This document shows, one piece after another, positions 8,640-17,974 of a stretch of DNA of 64,000 nt. The position numbers and the translations under genes were made by a program. A model generated the notes under the pieces. That model did not search any database. It had not been told where the DNA came from and was given only the letters and a program-made list of their open reading frames with translations. Origin of the DNA: Natronorubrum bangense. Lineage in GTDB: Archaea; Halobacteriota; Halobacteria; Halobacteriales; Natrialbaceae. Positions within the stretch are counted from its first letter, which is position 1. Every line of letters starts with the position of its first letter. The stretch lies in NCBI RefSeq assembly GCF_004799645.1, contig NZ_CP031305.1:2108001-2172000 (forward strand). The letters run 5' to 3'.

Positions 8640-9356
8640 TCAGTCGTCGTCGGCCTTCTCGGCTTTTCGGTCGTCGATGCGTCCGGCTTTCGCCTCATCG
8701 ACGACATCGATCGAGACGCCGGCCTCCATACCGCGGTTTCGGTTTGCGTCACCGAATCCGGCGCTTAGCACGCGGGTCAGGGCGTCTTCGACGTCCTCGT
8801 CGAGTTCGGTGATGCGGTCGGATTCGACTTCGATGACAAAGCCGGTCGTGATGTTCGGTGACGTCGGCAAGAACAACACTTCACGGCCGTCATCAGTCGT
8901 TTTACCGGTTTTGAACGCCGTCATCCGGAGCCCGTTCCAGGTCTCGAGTTTGACGGGTTTCTGGAGCGATTCCTGTTCGCCGAAGGCCGTTTCGGCGGCC
9001 ATCTTCGAGGCGTTGTAGACGACCCGCATGACGGGGACGCGGTTTGCGATGTTGTCGACGAGCCGTTCGACGAGGCCGCCGACGGTCGTCCGCATGAGAT
9101 AGCCGACGGAAAACGTGAGGATAACGAAGACGGTCAGTGCGACCACGACGCGGAGGAACTGTGCAAGTTGCTCGCGAGTTTGCTGGGCCTGCTCGTTATC
9201 GCCAGGGATGAGCGACTCGAGAGCTTCGGCCTCGAGAATCAGCCCGGGCGTCATCCCGGCGATGAGTCCATAGAGCCAGTAGATGACGTAGAGAGTGACG
9301 AGAATTGGGCCGAGGACGATCAGCCCACTTGCGAAATCTCGCTTCCACGAAGCCAT
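8640..9356 (-). CDS. DUF502 family membrane protein
   Basis: The protein has 238 aa. Two membrane helices (SGLIVLGPILVTLYVIYWLYGLIAG; VVVALTVFVILTFSVGYLM) are followed by a cytoplasmic domain with family signatures (RVPVMRVVYNASKM, REVLFLPTSPNITTGFVIEVE). DUF502 proteins occur in bacteria and archaea; no biochemical role is assigned that I can rely on. The C-terminal ~35 residues are charged and low in complexity. It is followed on the same strand by the small hypothetical at 8291-8581. Confidence 0.9.
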   Translation of the reverse strand: MASWKRDFASGLIVLGPILVTLYVIYWLYGLIAGMTPGLILEAEALESLIPGDNEQAQQTREQLAQFLRVVVALTVFVILTFSVGYLMRTTVGGLVERLVDNIANRVPVMRVVYNASKMAAETAFGEQESLQKPVKLETWNGLRMTAFKTGKTTDDGREVLFLPTSPNITTGFVIEVESDRITELDEDVEDALTRVLSAGFGDANRNRGMEAGVSIDVVDEAKAGRIDDRKAEKADDD

Positions 9357-9395
9357 GTACAGAAACTCTCACTAGGGGCTAATGAGCCCTTCCCT

Positions 9396-9736
9396 TCAGC
9401 GCCCGACGATCGCTCGGAGGGCGAACCAGAGATTTGCTTTCCGTTCGGTTATCCGGCGATAGAAGTACGATTTCCAGCGGTCGCCGTAGGGGACGTACTG
9501 GGAGACGGGGAACTCCTCGGCGAGGTCGAACTGAGCGGATTCACGGACCCCCATGAGCATTTGAATCTCGAAGTCGGTGCCGTACTCGTCGTGGAGTTCG
9601 ATCGCGTGGTCGATCCTCGTAGTGTTCGCCGAGTAGATTGACGATCGCCCTGACGTTTTGGCCATTGAGCTGTCGGACGTGATCGAGTGCCTGGGGATTC
9701 CCCGGCGACAAAGCGGTTCGCGATCGGCGGGATCAT
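9396..9736 (-). pseudogene. Proline dehydrogenase remnant, internally deleted and frameshifted
   Basis: Three parts of a proline dehydrogenase lie in three frames. The start is MIPPIANRFVAGES at 9736. The next part, ALDHVRQLNGQNVRAIVNLL then GEHYED, is in a second frame. The C-terminal ~75 residues (IDHAIELHDEYGTDFEIQML ... GDRWKSYFYRRITERKANLW) run to the stop at 9396. Most of the barrel, roughly 150-170 residues by family length, is missing at a junction near 9621-9635. The gene is dead. The organism would need another copy to oxidise proline. Confidence 0.9.
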
Positions 9737-9854
9737 ACCGACCTGTTCGCCAGCCAGTCCTAAGGGAGTTTGTACGTCACTCGAGGTGATACGTTCGTCC
9801 GGGACTGATTTCGACCCGTGTCGTCGTCCAGCTCGAGCACACACCAATATTCGA

Positions 9855-9866
9855 AATCTGTGTATG
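9855..9866 (+). promoter_or_regulatory. Candidate operator half-site upstream of aminotransferase
   Basis: AATCTGTGTATG is identical to sequences before the BCCT carrier (14261) and the second aminotransferase (16151). It lies about 22 bases upstream of the TATA-like element, where an activator or repressor could bind. The left arm of the palindrome is poorly kept here. Confidence 0.5.
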
Positions 9867-9887
9867 GTCTGCATGGATACTGTGGAC

Positions 9888-9898
9888 AAAATATTAAT
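9888..9898 (+). promoter_or_regulatory. TATA box of aminotransferase gene
   Basis: AAAATATTAAT is centred about 28 bases before the ATG at 9922. This spacing predicts a leaderless or nearly leaderless transcript. Confidence 0.6.
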
Positions 9899-9921
9899 AC
9901 CTGTTTCACCTGGGGTGATGT

Positions 9922-11304
9922 ATGACCGCAGGACCACCGATCGAAGAGCTGCATTACGAGGACGCACCGGATGTCGACAACGTTCCTGGCCCGAACACCC
10001 GCGCGCTACTCGAGAAACAGGAAAACATCGACAGCAGCGCGGTCGCCTATCCCGGCGACATTCCGATCGCGTTCGAGGAGGGGAAAGGCGCGACGGTTCG
10101 TGACGCCGACGGCAACACGTACATCGACCTCTTCGCAGGGATCGGCGTGCTCAACGTCGGTCACTCGAACCCCTATGTGCTCGAGGCGGTCCACGAGCAG
10201 GCCGACAAGTTCGTCCACACGGTCGACTTCCCGACGGAAGCGCGCCTCGAACTCATCGAGAAACTCGACGAGATCGCGCCGGCGGGTCTGCAGGGGAACA
10301 ACCGGGTCGTCTTCGGCGGTCCGACGGGGAGCGACGCGATCGAGGCCTCGATCAAACTCGCCAAATACAACACGGGCGGCGACGGTCTCATCGCCTTCCG
10401 CGGGGCCTACCACGGCGCGACGACCGGCGCGATGAGCGTCACTTCGAACAAGAAGTTCAAGGGCCACTACACGCCGCTGCTTTCTGACGTCGTCCACGCG
10501 CCGTACCCACATCCGTTCCGACAGGACAAGACGCCTCAGGAGGCCGTCGACCACGCACTCGAGGAAGTCAAAGCGATCGTCGAGGACCCATACGGCGGCC
10601 TCGCAAACCCGGCCGGAATCTTCGTCGAGCCGATCCAGGGCGAAGGCGGCATCGTCACCCCGCCAAAAGGGTTCTTGCAGGGACTGCGCGACATCGCCGA
10701 TGAGAACGATATCGTGCTCGTCTTCGACGAGATCCAGAGCGGGCTCGGCCGCACTGGCGAGTGGTGGGCCAGCGACTGGGAAGGTGTCACACCGGACGTG
10801 ATGACCTCCGCGAAGGCGCTGGGCGGCGTTGGCTTCCCGCTGTCGGCGACGATGTATCACGAGGACCTCGACACCTGGGGCTCGGGCGATCACGCTGGCA
10901 CCTACCGTGGCCACGTCGTCGGCATGCGCGCCGGCACCCGTGCCATCGAGTATATTCAGGAACACGACCTGCTCGCTCACGCCCGCGAGCTGGGTGAGTA
11001 CATTCAGGGCCGACTGCGCGAGGCCGCCGACGAGACGGACCGTCTCGCAGACATCCGCGGCAAGGGCCTGTTCATCGGAGCCGAGTTCGTCGACGAAGAC
11101 GGCGCTCCGGACGGCGACGTCGTCGACGCCATCCAGCAGTACTGTTTCGAACGCGGTGTCCTGATCTGGACGGCCGGTCGCCACGGCAACGTCCTACGAT
11201 TCCTGCCACCGCTCGTGCTCACGCACGACCTGGCAGAGACGGCGCTGGACGTCGTCGTGGAGGCAATCGAGCACGTGACCGAAGACGTGAAACAGACTGC
11301 CTGA
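9922..11304 (+). CDS. Class III aminotransferase, diaminobutyrate/GABA type
   Basis: The protein has 460 aa, typical of class III PLP aminotransferases. The PLP lysine is Lys298 (TSAKALGG), preceded by [15 protein letters not shown]. The segment [20 protein letters not shown] resembles 2,4-diaminobutyrate aminotransferases (EctB/Dat/DoeD branch), but 4-aminobutyrate or ornithine specificity is not excluded. The RidA gene follows 20 bases later on the same strand, so the two are probably cotranscribed, with RidA clearing reactive imine products. It is preceded by a TATA box and the shared TGTGTA motif. In a solute-catabolic pathway it would pass the amino group to 2-oxoglutarate, and the glutamate dehydrogenase at 24.9 kb would recycle it. 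Confidence 0.88.
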   Translation: MTAGPPIEELHYEDAPDVDNVPGPNTRALLEKQENIDSSAVAYPGDIPIAFEEGKGATVRDADGNTYIDLFAGIGVLNVGHSNPYVLEAVHEQADKFVHTVDFPTEARLELIEKLDEIAPAGLQGNNRVVFGGPTGSDAIEASIKLAKYNTGGDGLIAFRGAYHGATTGAMSVTSNKKFKGHYTPLLSDVVHAPYPHPFRQDKTPQEAVDHALEEVKAIVEDPYGGLANPAGIFVEPIQGEGGIVTPPKGFLQGLRDIADENDIVLVFDEIQSGLGRTGEWWASDWEGVTPDVMTSAKALGGVGFPLSATMYHEDLDTWGSGDHAGTYRGHVVGMRAGTRAIEYIQEHDLLAHARELGEYIQGRLREAADETDRLADIRGKGLFIGAEFVDEDGAPDGDVVDAIQQYCFERGVLIWTAGRHGNVLRFLPPLVLTHDLAETALDVVVEAIEHVTEDVKQTA

Positions 11305-11323
11305 GCCGGTCGCTCGAGTCAGT

Positions 11324-11713
11324 ATGTCCGACCCCACCCCCATCGAAACCGACGGCGCGCCGAGCAACGACAACCCCTACTCACAGGGCGTCCGCGCCGG
11401 CGACACTCTGTACGTCTCTGGCTACGGACCCGTCGATCCCGACACCGGCGAGGCTGTCGACGGCGAGATCGAAGCCCAGACCGAGCGAGTGCTCGAGAAC
11501 ATCGCCGCTGTCGTCTCCGAGGCCGGCGGCGACGGCCTCGCGGACGTCGTCAAGGTGACGGTCTATCTGACGGATCTCGAGGACTACGAACGGGTCAACG
11601 AGGCCTACGGCGCGCAGTTCGGCGACGAACCGCCGGCCCGCGTCTGCGTCGAGGTCTCGCGACTCCCCGAGGACGTCCGCGTCGAGATGGACGCGACGGC
11701 GTACCTCGGCTGA
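11324..11713 (+). CDS. RidA family enamine/imine deaminase
   Basis: The protein has 129 aa, the usual RidA/YjgF length. Family signatures include SQGVRAGDTLYVSGYGPVDP near the N-terminus and the C-terminal RVCVEVSRLPEDVRVEMDATAYLG, with the conserved Arg. RidA trimers hydrolyse 2-iminoacids released by PLP enzymes such as threonine dehydratase. Placement 20 bases after an aminotransferase, and in the same island as a threonine dehydratase, fits that role. Confidence 0.93.
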   Translation: MSDPTPIETDGAPSNDNPYSQGVRAGDTLYVSGYGPVDPDTGEAVDGEIEAQTERVLENIAAVVSEAGGDGLADVVKVTVYLTDLEDYERVNEAYGAQFGDEPPARVCVEVSRLPEDVRVEMDATAYLG

Positions 11714-11770
11714 GGCGGCTTGCTGTACCCAACTCTCGGCGGTTTCACTGTTCGCGGTCGTGCCGGAGCG

Positions 11771-11808
11771 ACGACAAGCAGCCCGTTCGACTTTTTTCGA
11801 GTTGTCGT
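11771..11808 (+). terminator. Possible terminator: stem around a T6 run
   Basis: ACGACAA (11771-11777) and TTGTCGT (11802-11808) are perfect inverted repeats. The loop contains six T residues (11792-11797). It lies about 60 bases after the RidA stop. Archaeal termination depends mostly on the T tract, so the stem may be incidental. Confidence 0.35.
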
Positions 11809-11882
11809 CGCGCTGTCCGTGGCCGTGCGGGATGCGAGTATTGAGCACGATTAAGTAGTTCTGCTCTCTAGCAGTGCCAAGC

Positions 11883-13163
11883 ATGGCCTACGACACCCCC
11901 ACCCGACTGCGCGAGCTGCGACGGGCGTTCCACCGCCATCCCGAACCCGGCTGGCGGGAGTTCCAGACGACGGCCCGCGTCGTCCGCGAACTCGAGGCGA
12001 TCGGCGTCGACGAGATCGCCGTCGGCCGCGAGGCGCTGGCGACTGATGAACGCATGGCTGTCCCCTCCGACGCTGACCTCGAGCCGTGGCTCGAGCGGGC
12101 CCGCGATGCGGGGGTTCGCGAGGACATCCTCGAGCGGACGGCAGACGGCCACACTGGCGTTGTGGCGGTCCTCGAACAGGGTTCGGGACCGACGGTTGGC
12201 TTGCGCGTCGATCTCGATGCGATCTCGATGGCTGAGTCAACTGCAGACGACCATCGGCCGGCCGCCGAAGGGTTTCGCTCGGTACACGACGGCTACATGC
12301 ACGCCTGTGGCCACGATGGCCACATCGCGATGGGGCTGGGAACGCTCAAGGCAGTCAAAGCGAGCGAGTTCGAGGGGACACTGAAGGTCTTCTTCCAGCC
12401 CGCCGAGGAGATCTCCGGCGGCGGGAAGGCGATGGCCGCCGGCGGCTATCTCGACGACGTCGACTACCTGCTCGCGGTCCACGTCGGCCTCGACCATCCA
12501 ACCGGCGAGATCGTCGCCGGTGTCGAAAAACCACTGGCGATGGCGCACCTGACGGCGACGTTCGAGGGGGCAAGCGCCCACGCCGGCAAAGCGCCGAATC
12601 AAGGCGCGAACGCGATGCAGGCGGCGGCAGCCGCGATCCAGAACGCCTATGCGATCCCCCGCCACGCCGACGGGATGACCCGCGTCAACGTCGGCCAGAT
12701 CGAAGGCGGCACCGCGAGTAACGTCATCGCCGAGGAGGTCTCGATCGAGGCCGAGGTCCGCGGGGAGACGACGGCGCTGATGGAGTACACTCGGACAGAA
12801 CTCGAGCGCGTGCTGTACGCCGCCGCCGAGATGCACGACTGTGACGTGACGCCGCGCGTGCTCGGCGAGTCGCCTCGCGTCGACAGCCATCCGGCGCTGC
12901 GCTCGCTCGTCGGCGACGTCGCCTGGGAGGTGCCAGGCGTCGACTCCGTCGTCCCGACGACTGATCTCGGCGTGAGCGAGGACGTCACCTATCTGATGGA
13001 GCGTGTGCAGGCGAACAACGGGCTCGCATCGTACGTGCTCGTGGGAACGGATCATCCGACGAACCACCACACGCCGACGTTCGACATCGACGAGGACAGC
13101 CTCGAAATCGGAGTTTCGGTGCTTGCAAACACTGCGATCGAACTCTCGCGGCGGCGACCATGA
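11883..13163 (+). CDS. M20 amidohydrolase, AbgA-like (copy 1)
   Basis: The protein has 426 aa from the ATG at 11883; a GTG three codons upstream is possible. M20 metal-site motifs are present (HACGHDGHIAMG; FFQPAEE; HHTPTFD). The ~35-residue segment after the first helix (DERMAVPSDADLEPWLERARDAG) is diagnostic of AbgA-type p-aminobenzoyl-glutamate hydrolases. It should be a two-metal cytoplasmic enzyme cleaving an N-acyl amino acid. It is closely related to the copy at 19222-20523. A TTAAGTAG element 25-30 bases before the ATG suggests its own leaderless promoter. The natural substrate may be an N-acyl intermediate of the island's pathway; this is inference. Confidence 0.9.
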   Translation: MAYDTPTRLRELRRAFHRHPEPGWREFQTTARVVRELEAIGVDEIAVGREALATDERMAVPSDADLEPWLERARDAGVREDILERTADGHTGVVAVLEQGSGPTVGLRVDLDAISMAESTADDHRPAAEGFRSVHDGYMHACGHDGHIAMGLGTLKAVKASEFEGTLKVFFQPAEEISGGGKAMAAGGYLDDVDYLLAVHVGLDHPTGEIVAGVEKPLAMAHLTATFEGASAHAGKAPNQGANAMQAAAAAIQNAYAIPRHADGMTRVNVGQIEGGTASNVIAEEVSIEAEVRGETTALMEYTRTELERVLYAAAEMHDCDVTPRVLGESPRVDSHPALRSLVGDVAWEVPGVDSVVPTTDLGVSEDVTYLMERVQANNGLASYVLVGTDHPTNHHTPTFDIDEDSLEIGVSVLANTAIELSRRRP

Positions 13164-13248
13164 GAGTGATCTGTCGCCAAACACGTTCGAGTACTATCAT
13201 GTCTGGCGGATCAGAACCATTAATTCCCGCGCTCTCTGTGTATGCACC

Positions 13249-13896
13249 ATGAGCCAGGACGACGTGCCGGAGTCGCTGCGAACGGCGGCGGACTCGGATC
13301 GGCCGCGCGGAATTCTAACGCCCTCCGACCGTGACTTCCTGCTTGGCCGAAAGACGGATTACACGGACCACTCGAAAAAACAGAAGCGAAACCGAATCCG
13401 GCGACGGGTTCGCAACGCGGTGCTCGATTTCAGTATCCTCTTCGAGTATCTCGAAGAACGCGACCGACAGACGGTCTTTGATCCCGACGACGAGGACCGG
13501 GACGCCTACACGCAGGGGATTACGGATATGCTCGCCTTTCTCCATCTCGGGACGATGGGCTACTACACCCCGTTCAAAGACATGCTTTCGGAAGGCGTCG
13601 GCAAAGCCGAACAGCAACTCGCCGGCTCGAACTACCGGATGGTCAACGTCGAGTTCAACGTCGAACCGGTGGGCCAGATCGACGTCGACGAGGTCATCAA
13701 CAAACTCGAAAACGAGGAGTTCGCCCAGTTGACCGACGAGGAACTCCGTGCATTCGTCCGGCTGTTGACGATGTCGGAGGGGTTCTCACCCGACGCGGCC
13801 CGCGAGAACATCCAGGACCGCGTTGACGAATTCAGCCAGCGGCTTACCGAAAGCGCCGAGACACGCGAACAGAAACTCGAGGATCTGACGAACTGA
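13249..13896 (+). CDS. Conserved haloarchaeal hypothetical protein
   Basis: The protein has 215 aa from the ATG at 13249 (MSQDDVPESLRTAADSD). The same frame is open from 13003, but that part lies inside the M20 gene and is a shadow. It is soluble, helical and charged: RGILTPSDRDFLLGRKTDYT, SKKQKRNRIRRRVRNAVLDF, then a C-terminal stretch rich in Glu and Gln. It is widespread in haloarchaea as far as I recall, without an assigned function. A weak version of the island's TGTGTATG motif lies just before the start (13237-13244). Confidence 0.8.
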   Translation: MSQDDVPESLRTAADSDRPRGILTPSDRDFLLGRKTDYTDHSKKQKRNRIRRRVRNAVLDFSILFEYLEERDRQTVFDPDDEDRDAYTQGITDMLAFLHLGTMGYYTPFKDMLSEGVGKAEQQLAGSNYRMVNVEFNVEPVGQIDVDEVINKLENEEFAQLTDEELRAFVRLLTMSEGFSPDAARENIQDRVDEFSQRLTESAETREQKLEDLTN

Positions 13897-14260
13897 GCCA
13901 CGTCGACCGACGACTAACGGCGATGCATCCGCCGTTAGTCCACCGTCGCCAGTGACGAGCGAGCCGTCCGTGTTCACGATCGGCCTCGAGGCTGTCGGGT
14001 CGCCGTTGGATGGCACCGTTCGGGGCAAACCCTGCTATCGGAGTGGGATGTCTTCTATTGTCATTAGCAGTATACAGTATGTGACTCTGGAGACTCGCGC
14101 TTCTTTCCAAAGGAACAGCGCCACTCGCAGTGCTGGTTCCAAGTAGTTGTTTATTCGCGCCAGAAGTAGCTGATACTATTCTACGCTCGTATCTAGGTGT
14201 ACAATCGACATATTTTGTATATCGTTAAGACAGTCAGCTACAAATCCGTCCAATAAACGC

Positions 14261-14272
14261 AATCTGTGTATG
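14261..14272 (+). promoter_or_regulatory. Candidate operator half-site upstream of BCCT carrier
   Basis: AATCTGTGTATG is identical to the sites at 9855 and 16151. It lies about 15 bases before the TATA-like AAATATTTATAC at 14288. The left arm (TAAACG at 14254-14259) matches TACACA at four of six positions with the same five-base spacer. Confidence 0.5.
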
Positions 14273-14286
14273 CCAGTTACAGAAAG

Positions 14287-14299
14287 GAAATATTTATAC
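14287..14299 (+). promoter_or_regulatory. TATA box of BCCT carrier gene
   Basis: GAAATATTTATAC is a strong archaeal TATA box. Transcription would start near 14320, giving a leader of about 90 bases with a Shine-Dalgarno (GAGGGAGGTGA) just before the ATG at 14409. Confidence 0.6.
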
Positions 14300-14408
14300 G
14301 AGATACTGACAATTGGTTCGGTATGCCATTGCAGCTCATGGCGAGTGGTAGATGGAGGCACGGATTGGGGACCAAACGAGCGGCCCAGCACTCGAGGGAG
14401 GTGAGAAC

Positions 14409-16046
14409 ATGAGTGACTCCGAGATGGGGATGATCGAACGGTTTACCGACGAGCTCGACCCGGTCGTCTTCGTGTTCGGTGCGTTGCTCACACTCGGGGT
14501 GATCGGCGCATTCTTCTTCGATCGGGACGCCGTCTCGAGCGGGATCGCGACCGTGCACGCGGAGATGCTCAGCTACCTGAGCTGGGCGTTGCTGGTGATC
14601 GTCTTTCTGATCGTCCTCTTCTTGCTGTTCCTGATCGTCGGCCCGTGGGGGAAGATCAAGCTCGGTGATTCGGATCCAGAGTACAGCTTCCTGTCGTTTT
14701 TCGCGATGTTGTACTCGGCCGGATTCGCCGCCGGTGTCGTCTTCTGGGGACCGACCGAGGCGCTGTTCTATTACGACAGTCCGTCACCGCTGTTCGGCGT
14801 CGAAGGTGGAACGGGTGAGTCAATCTCGATCGCCGTCCAGCAGACGCTGTTCCACTGGGCGCTCCCCCAGCTTGCGGTGTTTACCATCATGGGGATCGCG
14901 ATCGGCTACTTCGCGTACAACTACGAGTCGGTGCCGCTGCGTGTGTCCTCGGCGCTGACGCCGATCATCGGCAAGGAGAACCTCGATGGGCCGGTCGCGA
15001 AAGTGGTCGACATCGTCGCCGTCTTCGCGACAATCGGCGGTGTTGCGACGTCGCTTGGCTTCATCGGGAGCCAGTTCGTCTCCGGACTCGACTACCAGTG
15101 GGGGATCAGCATGGGCGACACCGGGATCTTGCTCATCGTGACGACCATGACGATCCTGTTTACCATCTCGATGGTGCTCGGGGTCGACAAGGGGATTCGC
15201 CGGCTGTCAAACTTCAACATGGGGCTGTTCGTCGCACTCATGCTCGCGACGTTCATCCTCGGTCCGACGATGTTCCTGGTGTTGCTCGGCTCGCAGGCGA
15301 TCGGTGGAATGATCAGTGACTTCGTGTCGATGAGTCTCTACACCGGTGCCGGCACCGAGGGCGGACTCGCGTGGATGGAGACGTGGACCGTCTTCTACTG
15401 GGCGTGGGCACTCTCGTGGTCCCCGTTCGCCGGCCTGTTCATTGCGCGGATCGCCAAAGGCCGCACCGTCCGTGAGGTCGCATTTACGGGTATCGTGGCG
15501 ACCTCTGCGGCGACGATTCCGTGGTTCACGTTCGTCGGCGGCACTGCCGTCTTCTTCCAGCACGAGGGGATCGCCGACTTCGGGCAGGTGATGGCGTTCG
15601 AGGTCGGGCCGGAAGTGTCGGGCTTCATCCTGTTCGATGCGTTCCCGCTCGGGTCAGTGTTCATGATCGCGTTCCTCGTGCTCGTGACGACCTTCTTCAT
15701 CACGTCGGCTGACTCCTCGACGCTCGCCGTCTCGATGATGACCACCGGCGGCAAAGCACAGCCTTCGACGATCAACCGCGTCTTTTGGGGGATCGTGCTC
15801 GGGCTGACCGCAGCAATCCTCATGATCCTCGGCGGTGAAGGTGGTGCCGACGCACTCCAGCAGGCAGTCGTCATCACCGGCGCACCGTTCGCGTTCGTCT
15901 GCCTTCTCGCGATGTTCTCGCTGATCAAGAACTTCAGCGCCACCCAAGGACAAGTGTTGCTCCAGGACGAAACCGTGCTCATCGGCTCAGCATCTGACAA
16001 GTCCGAGGACGAACCCGCTGCAAGCGCCGAACCGACCGACGACTAA
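14409..16046 (+). CDS. BCCT family osmolyte transporter
   Basis: The protein has 545 aa with about 12 membrane helices. The family signature is clear in TWTVFYWAWALSWSPFAGLF and IARIAKGRTVREV, with an upstream Gly-rich region (MLYSAGFAAGVVFWGPTEA). BCCT carriers import betaine, choline, carnitine or ectoine with Na+ or H+. The start at 14409 is chosen for its strong Shine-Dalgarno (GGAGGTGAGAAC); the frame is open from 14352. The acidic C-terminal tail (~25 residues) may be a sensor, as in other carriers. Its place among amidohydrolases and aminotransferases suggests it imports the solute degraded by the island. Confidence 0.95.
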   Translation: MSDSEMGMIERFTDELDPVVFVFGALLTLGVIGAFFFDRDAVSSGIATVHAEMLSYLSWALLVIVFLIVLFLLFLIVGPWGKIKLGDSDPEYSFLSFFAMLYSAGFAAGVVFWGPTEALFYYDSPSPLFGVEGGTGESISIAVQQTLFHWALPQLAVFTIMGIAIGYFAYNYESVPLRVSSALTPIIGKENLDGPVAKVVDIVAVFATIGGVATSLGFIGSQFVSGLDYQWGISMGDTGILLIVTTMTILFTISMVLGVDKGIRRLSNFNMGLFVALMLATFILGPTMFLVLLGSQAIGGMISDFVSMSLYTGAGTEGGLAWMETWTVFYWAWALSWSPFAGLFIARIAKGRTVREVAFTGIVATSAATIPWFTFVGGTAVFFQHEGIADFGQVMAFEVGPEVSGFILFDAFPLGSVFMIAFLVLVTTFFITSADSSTLAVSMMTTGGKAQPSTINRVFWGIVLGLTAAILMILGGEGGADALQQAVVITGAPFAFVCLLAMFSLIKNFSATQGQVLLQDETVLIGSASDKSEDEPAASAEPTDD

Positions 16047-16128
16047 ACCTCGCCGCCAGTTCGTTCTTTTCTCGATTCGACTGGCAGTCTCTGTGCGATT
16101 TCTACGACCATCCGCGAACCCATAACAA

Positions 16129-16136
16129 GATTTAAT
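16129..16136 (+). promoter_or_regulatory. TATA box of second aminotransferase
   Basis: AGATTTAA lies about 27 bases before the ATG at 16160, giving a leaderless transcript. Confidence 0.55.
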
Positions 16137-16143
16137 GATGACG

Positions 16144-16160
16144 TACACATAATCTGTGTA
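16144..16160 (+). promoter_or_regulatory. Perfect palindrome TACACA-N5-TGTGTA at transcription start
   Basis: TACACA (16144-16149), five bases, then TGTGTA (16155-16160) form a perfect 6+6 inverted repeat with half-site centres 11 bases apart, about one helical turn. The site covers the predicted transcription start and first base of the aminotransferase, so a bound protein would probably repress it. The same arrangement recurs at 20557-20573. Confidence 0.65.
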
Positions 16161-17521
16161 TGGACAGGGACACAGCGCAACCGGACGTGGACGCCTTCCC
16201 CGGACCCAACGGCCGCGAATGGGTCGAATTCCACGGCAAGAACGCGGCACCGAGCGAGTACTCACACGAATTCGTCTGGGACATCACCCGCGAGGCAGAC
16301 GGCCCGTTCGTCACCGACGTCGACGGGAACGTCCTTCTCGACTTTACGTGTCATATCGGCGCGGCGCCACTTGGCTACAACAACGAGAAACTCACCGATA
16401 AGCTTCGTGAGTTCGATCTCGTCGAACCGATGAAGATCGCCGGTCAGGACATGTACTTCGGTGCCGGCCCGAGTCCCGAGGAGTCGGACGTGCCGGGATC
16501 GAGTCACCTGATGGACAAGCTCACGGACGTCTCGAGCCAGTACGGGATGGATACCGTCTTCCTCTCGAACTCCGGGGCCGAGGCGATGGAGAACGCGATG
16601 AAGATTACGAACGACTACCGCGCGCCCGCAAAGTACGGCGTCGCGTTCTCGGGGAGCTTCCACGGCCGGACGTTCGGCACGCTCTCGATTACGAAGTCCA
16701 AGGAGGTTTACACCCGCCACTACCCCGAAATTAGCGGGATCGAGACGATTCCGTTCTGTGCAGACCGGGGCTGTTCGGCCGACACCTGTGACTGTGGGTT
16801 CTTTACCGGCGCGGGCTCACAGCTTCGCAACTCGCTTGCGCCCGAAGGCGGTCACATCAACCCCGACGAAATCGCTTTCCTCACCCTCGAGCCGATTCAG
16901 GGCGTCGGCGGCTACCGTTTCCCGAGCACCGAATTCATGCAGGAGGTCGCGGACGTCACCGACGAGTACGACATCCCGCTGGTCGTCGACGAGATTCAGT
17001 CGGGCGTCGGCCGCACCGGCGAGATCTGGGCCGCAGATCACTACCCGATCGAACCCGACGTCATCGCCAGCGCGAAAGCCCTGCGCGTCGGCGCGACGAT
17101 CTCGCGCTCGGAGATCTTCCCCAGCGAGAAGAACCGACTGGGCTCGACCTTCGGCGGCGGCGATCTGCTCGGTTCGATGATGGGGACGTTCACCCTCGAG
17201 GCCATCGACGAGTACGACCTGCTCGACAACGCCACCAAACGCGGCGCACAGGCCAAAGAGTTGCTGCGTGATGATGTCCCCGACTACGTCGAGGACGTCC
17301 GCGGCAAGGGCTTGATGCTCGCCGTCGAGTTCGACACGCCCGAGCGACGAAGCGCCGTCGTCGCCGAATCGCTCGAGCGCGGCCTGCTCACCCTCGGCTG
17401 TGGCAAGAAGACGATCCGTCTGCTCCCGCCGCTTGACTCGAGCGAACGCGAGATCGAACTCGGGATCAGTATCTTCCTCGAGGCGATCGACGCCGTTGGC
17501 GCGAGTGCAAAAGCGGCATAA
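16160..17521 (+). CDS. Class III aminotransferase with cysteine-rich insert
   Basis: The protein has 453 aa. Class III motifs include LSNSGAEAMENAMKI, DEIQSGVGRTGEIWAADH and the PLP lysine Lys306 (ASAKALRVG). The insert CADRGCSADTCDCGFF around residues 196-211 has four cysteines and could bind metal or form disulfides; I do not associate it with the general family. The enzyme probably transfers an omega-amino group to 2-oxoglutarate, but its substrate is unknown. It is leaderless, and its first codon overlaps the palindromic operator candidate. It follows the BCCT carrier on the same strand after a 113-base gap. Confidence 0.88.
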   Translation: MDRDTAQPDVDAFPGPNGREWVEFHGKNAAPSEYSHEFVWDITREADGPFVTDVDGNVLLDFTCHIGAAPLGYNNEKLTDKLREFDLVEPMKIAGQDMYFGAGPSPEESDVPGSSHLMDKLTDVSSQYGMDTVFLSNSGAEAMENAMKITNDYRAPAKYGVAFSGSFHGRTFGTLSITKSKEVYTRHYPEISGIETIPFCADRGCSADTCDCGFFTGAGSQLRNSLAPEGGHINPDEIAFLTLEPIQGVGGYRFPSTEFMQEVADVTDEYDIPLVVDEIQSGVGRTGEIWAADHYPIEPDVIASAKALRVGATISRSEIFPSEKNRLGSTFGGGDLLGSMMGTFTLEAIDEYDLLDNATKRGAQAKELLRDDVPDYVEDVRGKGLMLAVEFDTPERRSAVVAESLERGLLTLGCGKKTIRLLPPLDSSEREIELGISIFLEAIDAVGASAKAA

Positions 17522-17632
17522 CTGCGACCCAGCGCTGGCGGACGTCTGACTCACTGTCACCTATCGAGGCACATGCTCTTCGTGACTGTGACACTGTTGG
17601 CTGTGACGGACTGAGCGACTTGGACCGACAGC

Positions 17633-17872
17633 TCAGCCGTACGTTCGCTCGAGATACGCGATGATATCCTCGCTCTCGACCATCCCTGAGACATCGTGCT
17701 CGGGGTCGACGAGCACCGGGACGCCTGATTGGCCACTCACGGCTTTGACGTCCGAACGTCGAAAGCGAAACAGAGAGACGTTGTGACACTCGTATTCTAC
17801 CTCGAGTTCGTCGAGTTTTCGTTCGACGTTTCGACAGTACGGGCACCCACGGAGTCTGTAGAGTTCGATCAT
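17633..17872 (-). CDS. Glutaredoxin-like / GST N-terminal domain protein
   Basis: The protein has 79 aa. CPYC follows the first beta strand (IELYRLRGCPYCRNVERKLDEL), and a cis-Pro loop follows (GQSGVPVLVDPEHDVSGMVESEDIIAYLERTYG). It is a monothiol or dithiol glutaredoxin-like redox protein. Haloarchaea use gamma-glutamylcysteine rather than glutathione, so that may be its partner. It is isolated between converging catabolic genes. Confidence 0.9.
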   Translation of the reverse strand: MIELYRLRGCPYCRNVERKLDELEVEYECHNVSLFRFRRSDVKAVSGQSGVPVLVDPEHDVSGMVESEDIIAYLERTYG

Positions 17873-17974
17873 CGAGATTGTACTGGTGGCGACGTAGGCG
17901 GCGGAAACTATAGTAGCTACTGACTGTCAGTGCAGAGCCGATCGCACGACGACTCCGGGTCGGTGTGGAACGCT

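Larger units (their letters stand above)
13897..14408. other. Intergenic region, AT-rich BCCT promoter
   Basis: This 512-base gap is clearly richer in A/T between 14140 and 14340 than its surroundings. It holds the TGTGTA motif at 14261 and a TATA-like element at 14287-14298. The ATG used by the carrier is about 110 bases further, so this transcript has a leader, unlike most genes here. I see no gene in the gap. Confidence 0.65.
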
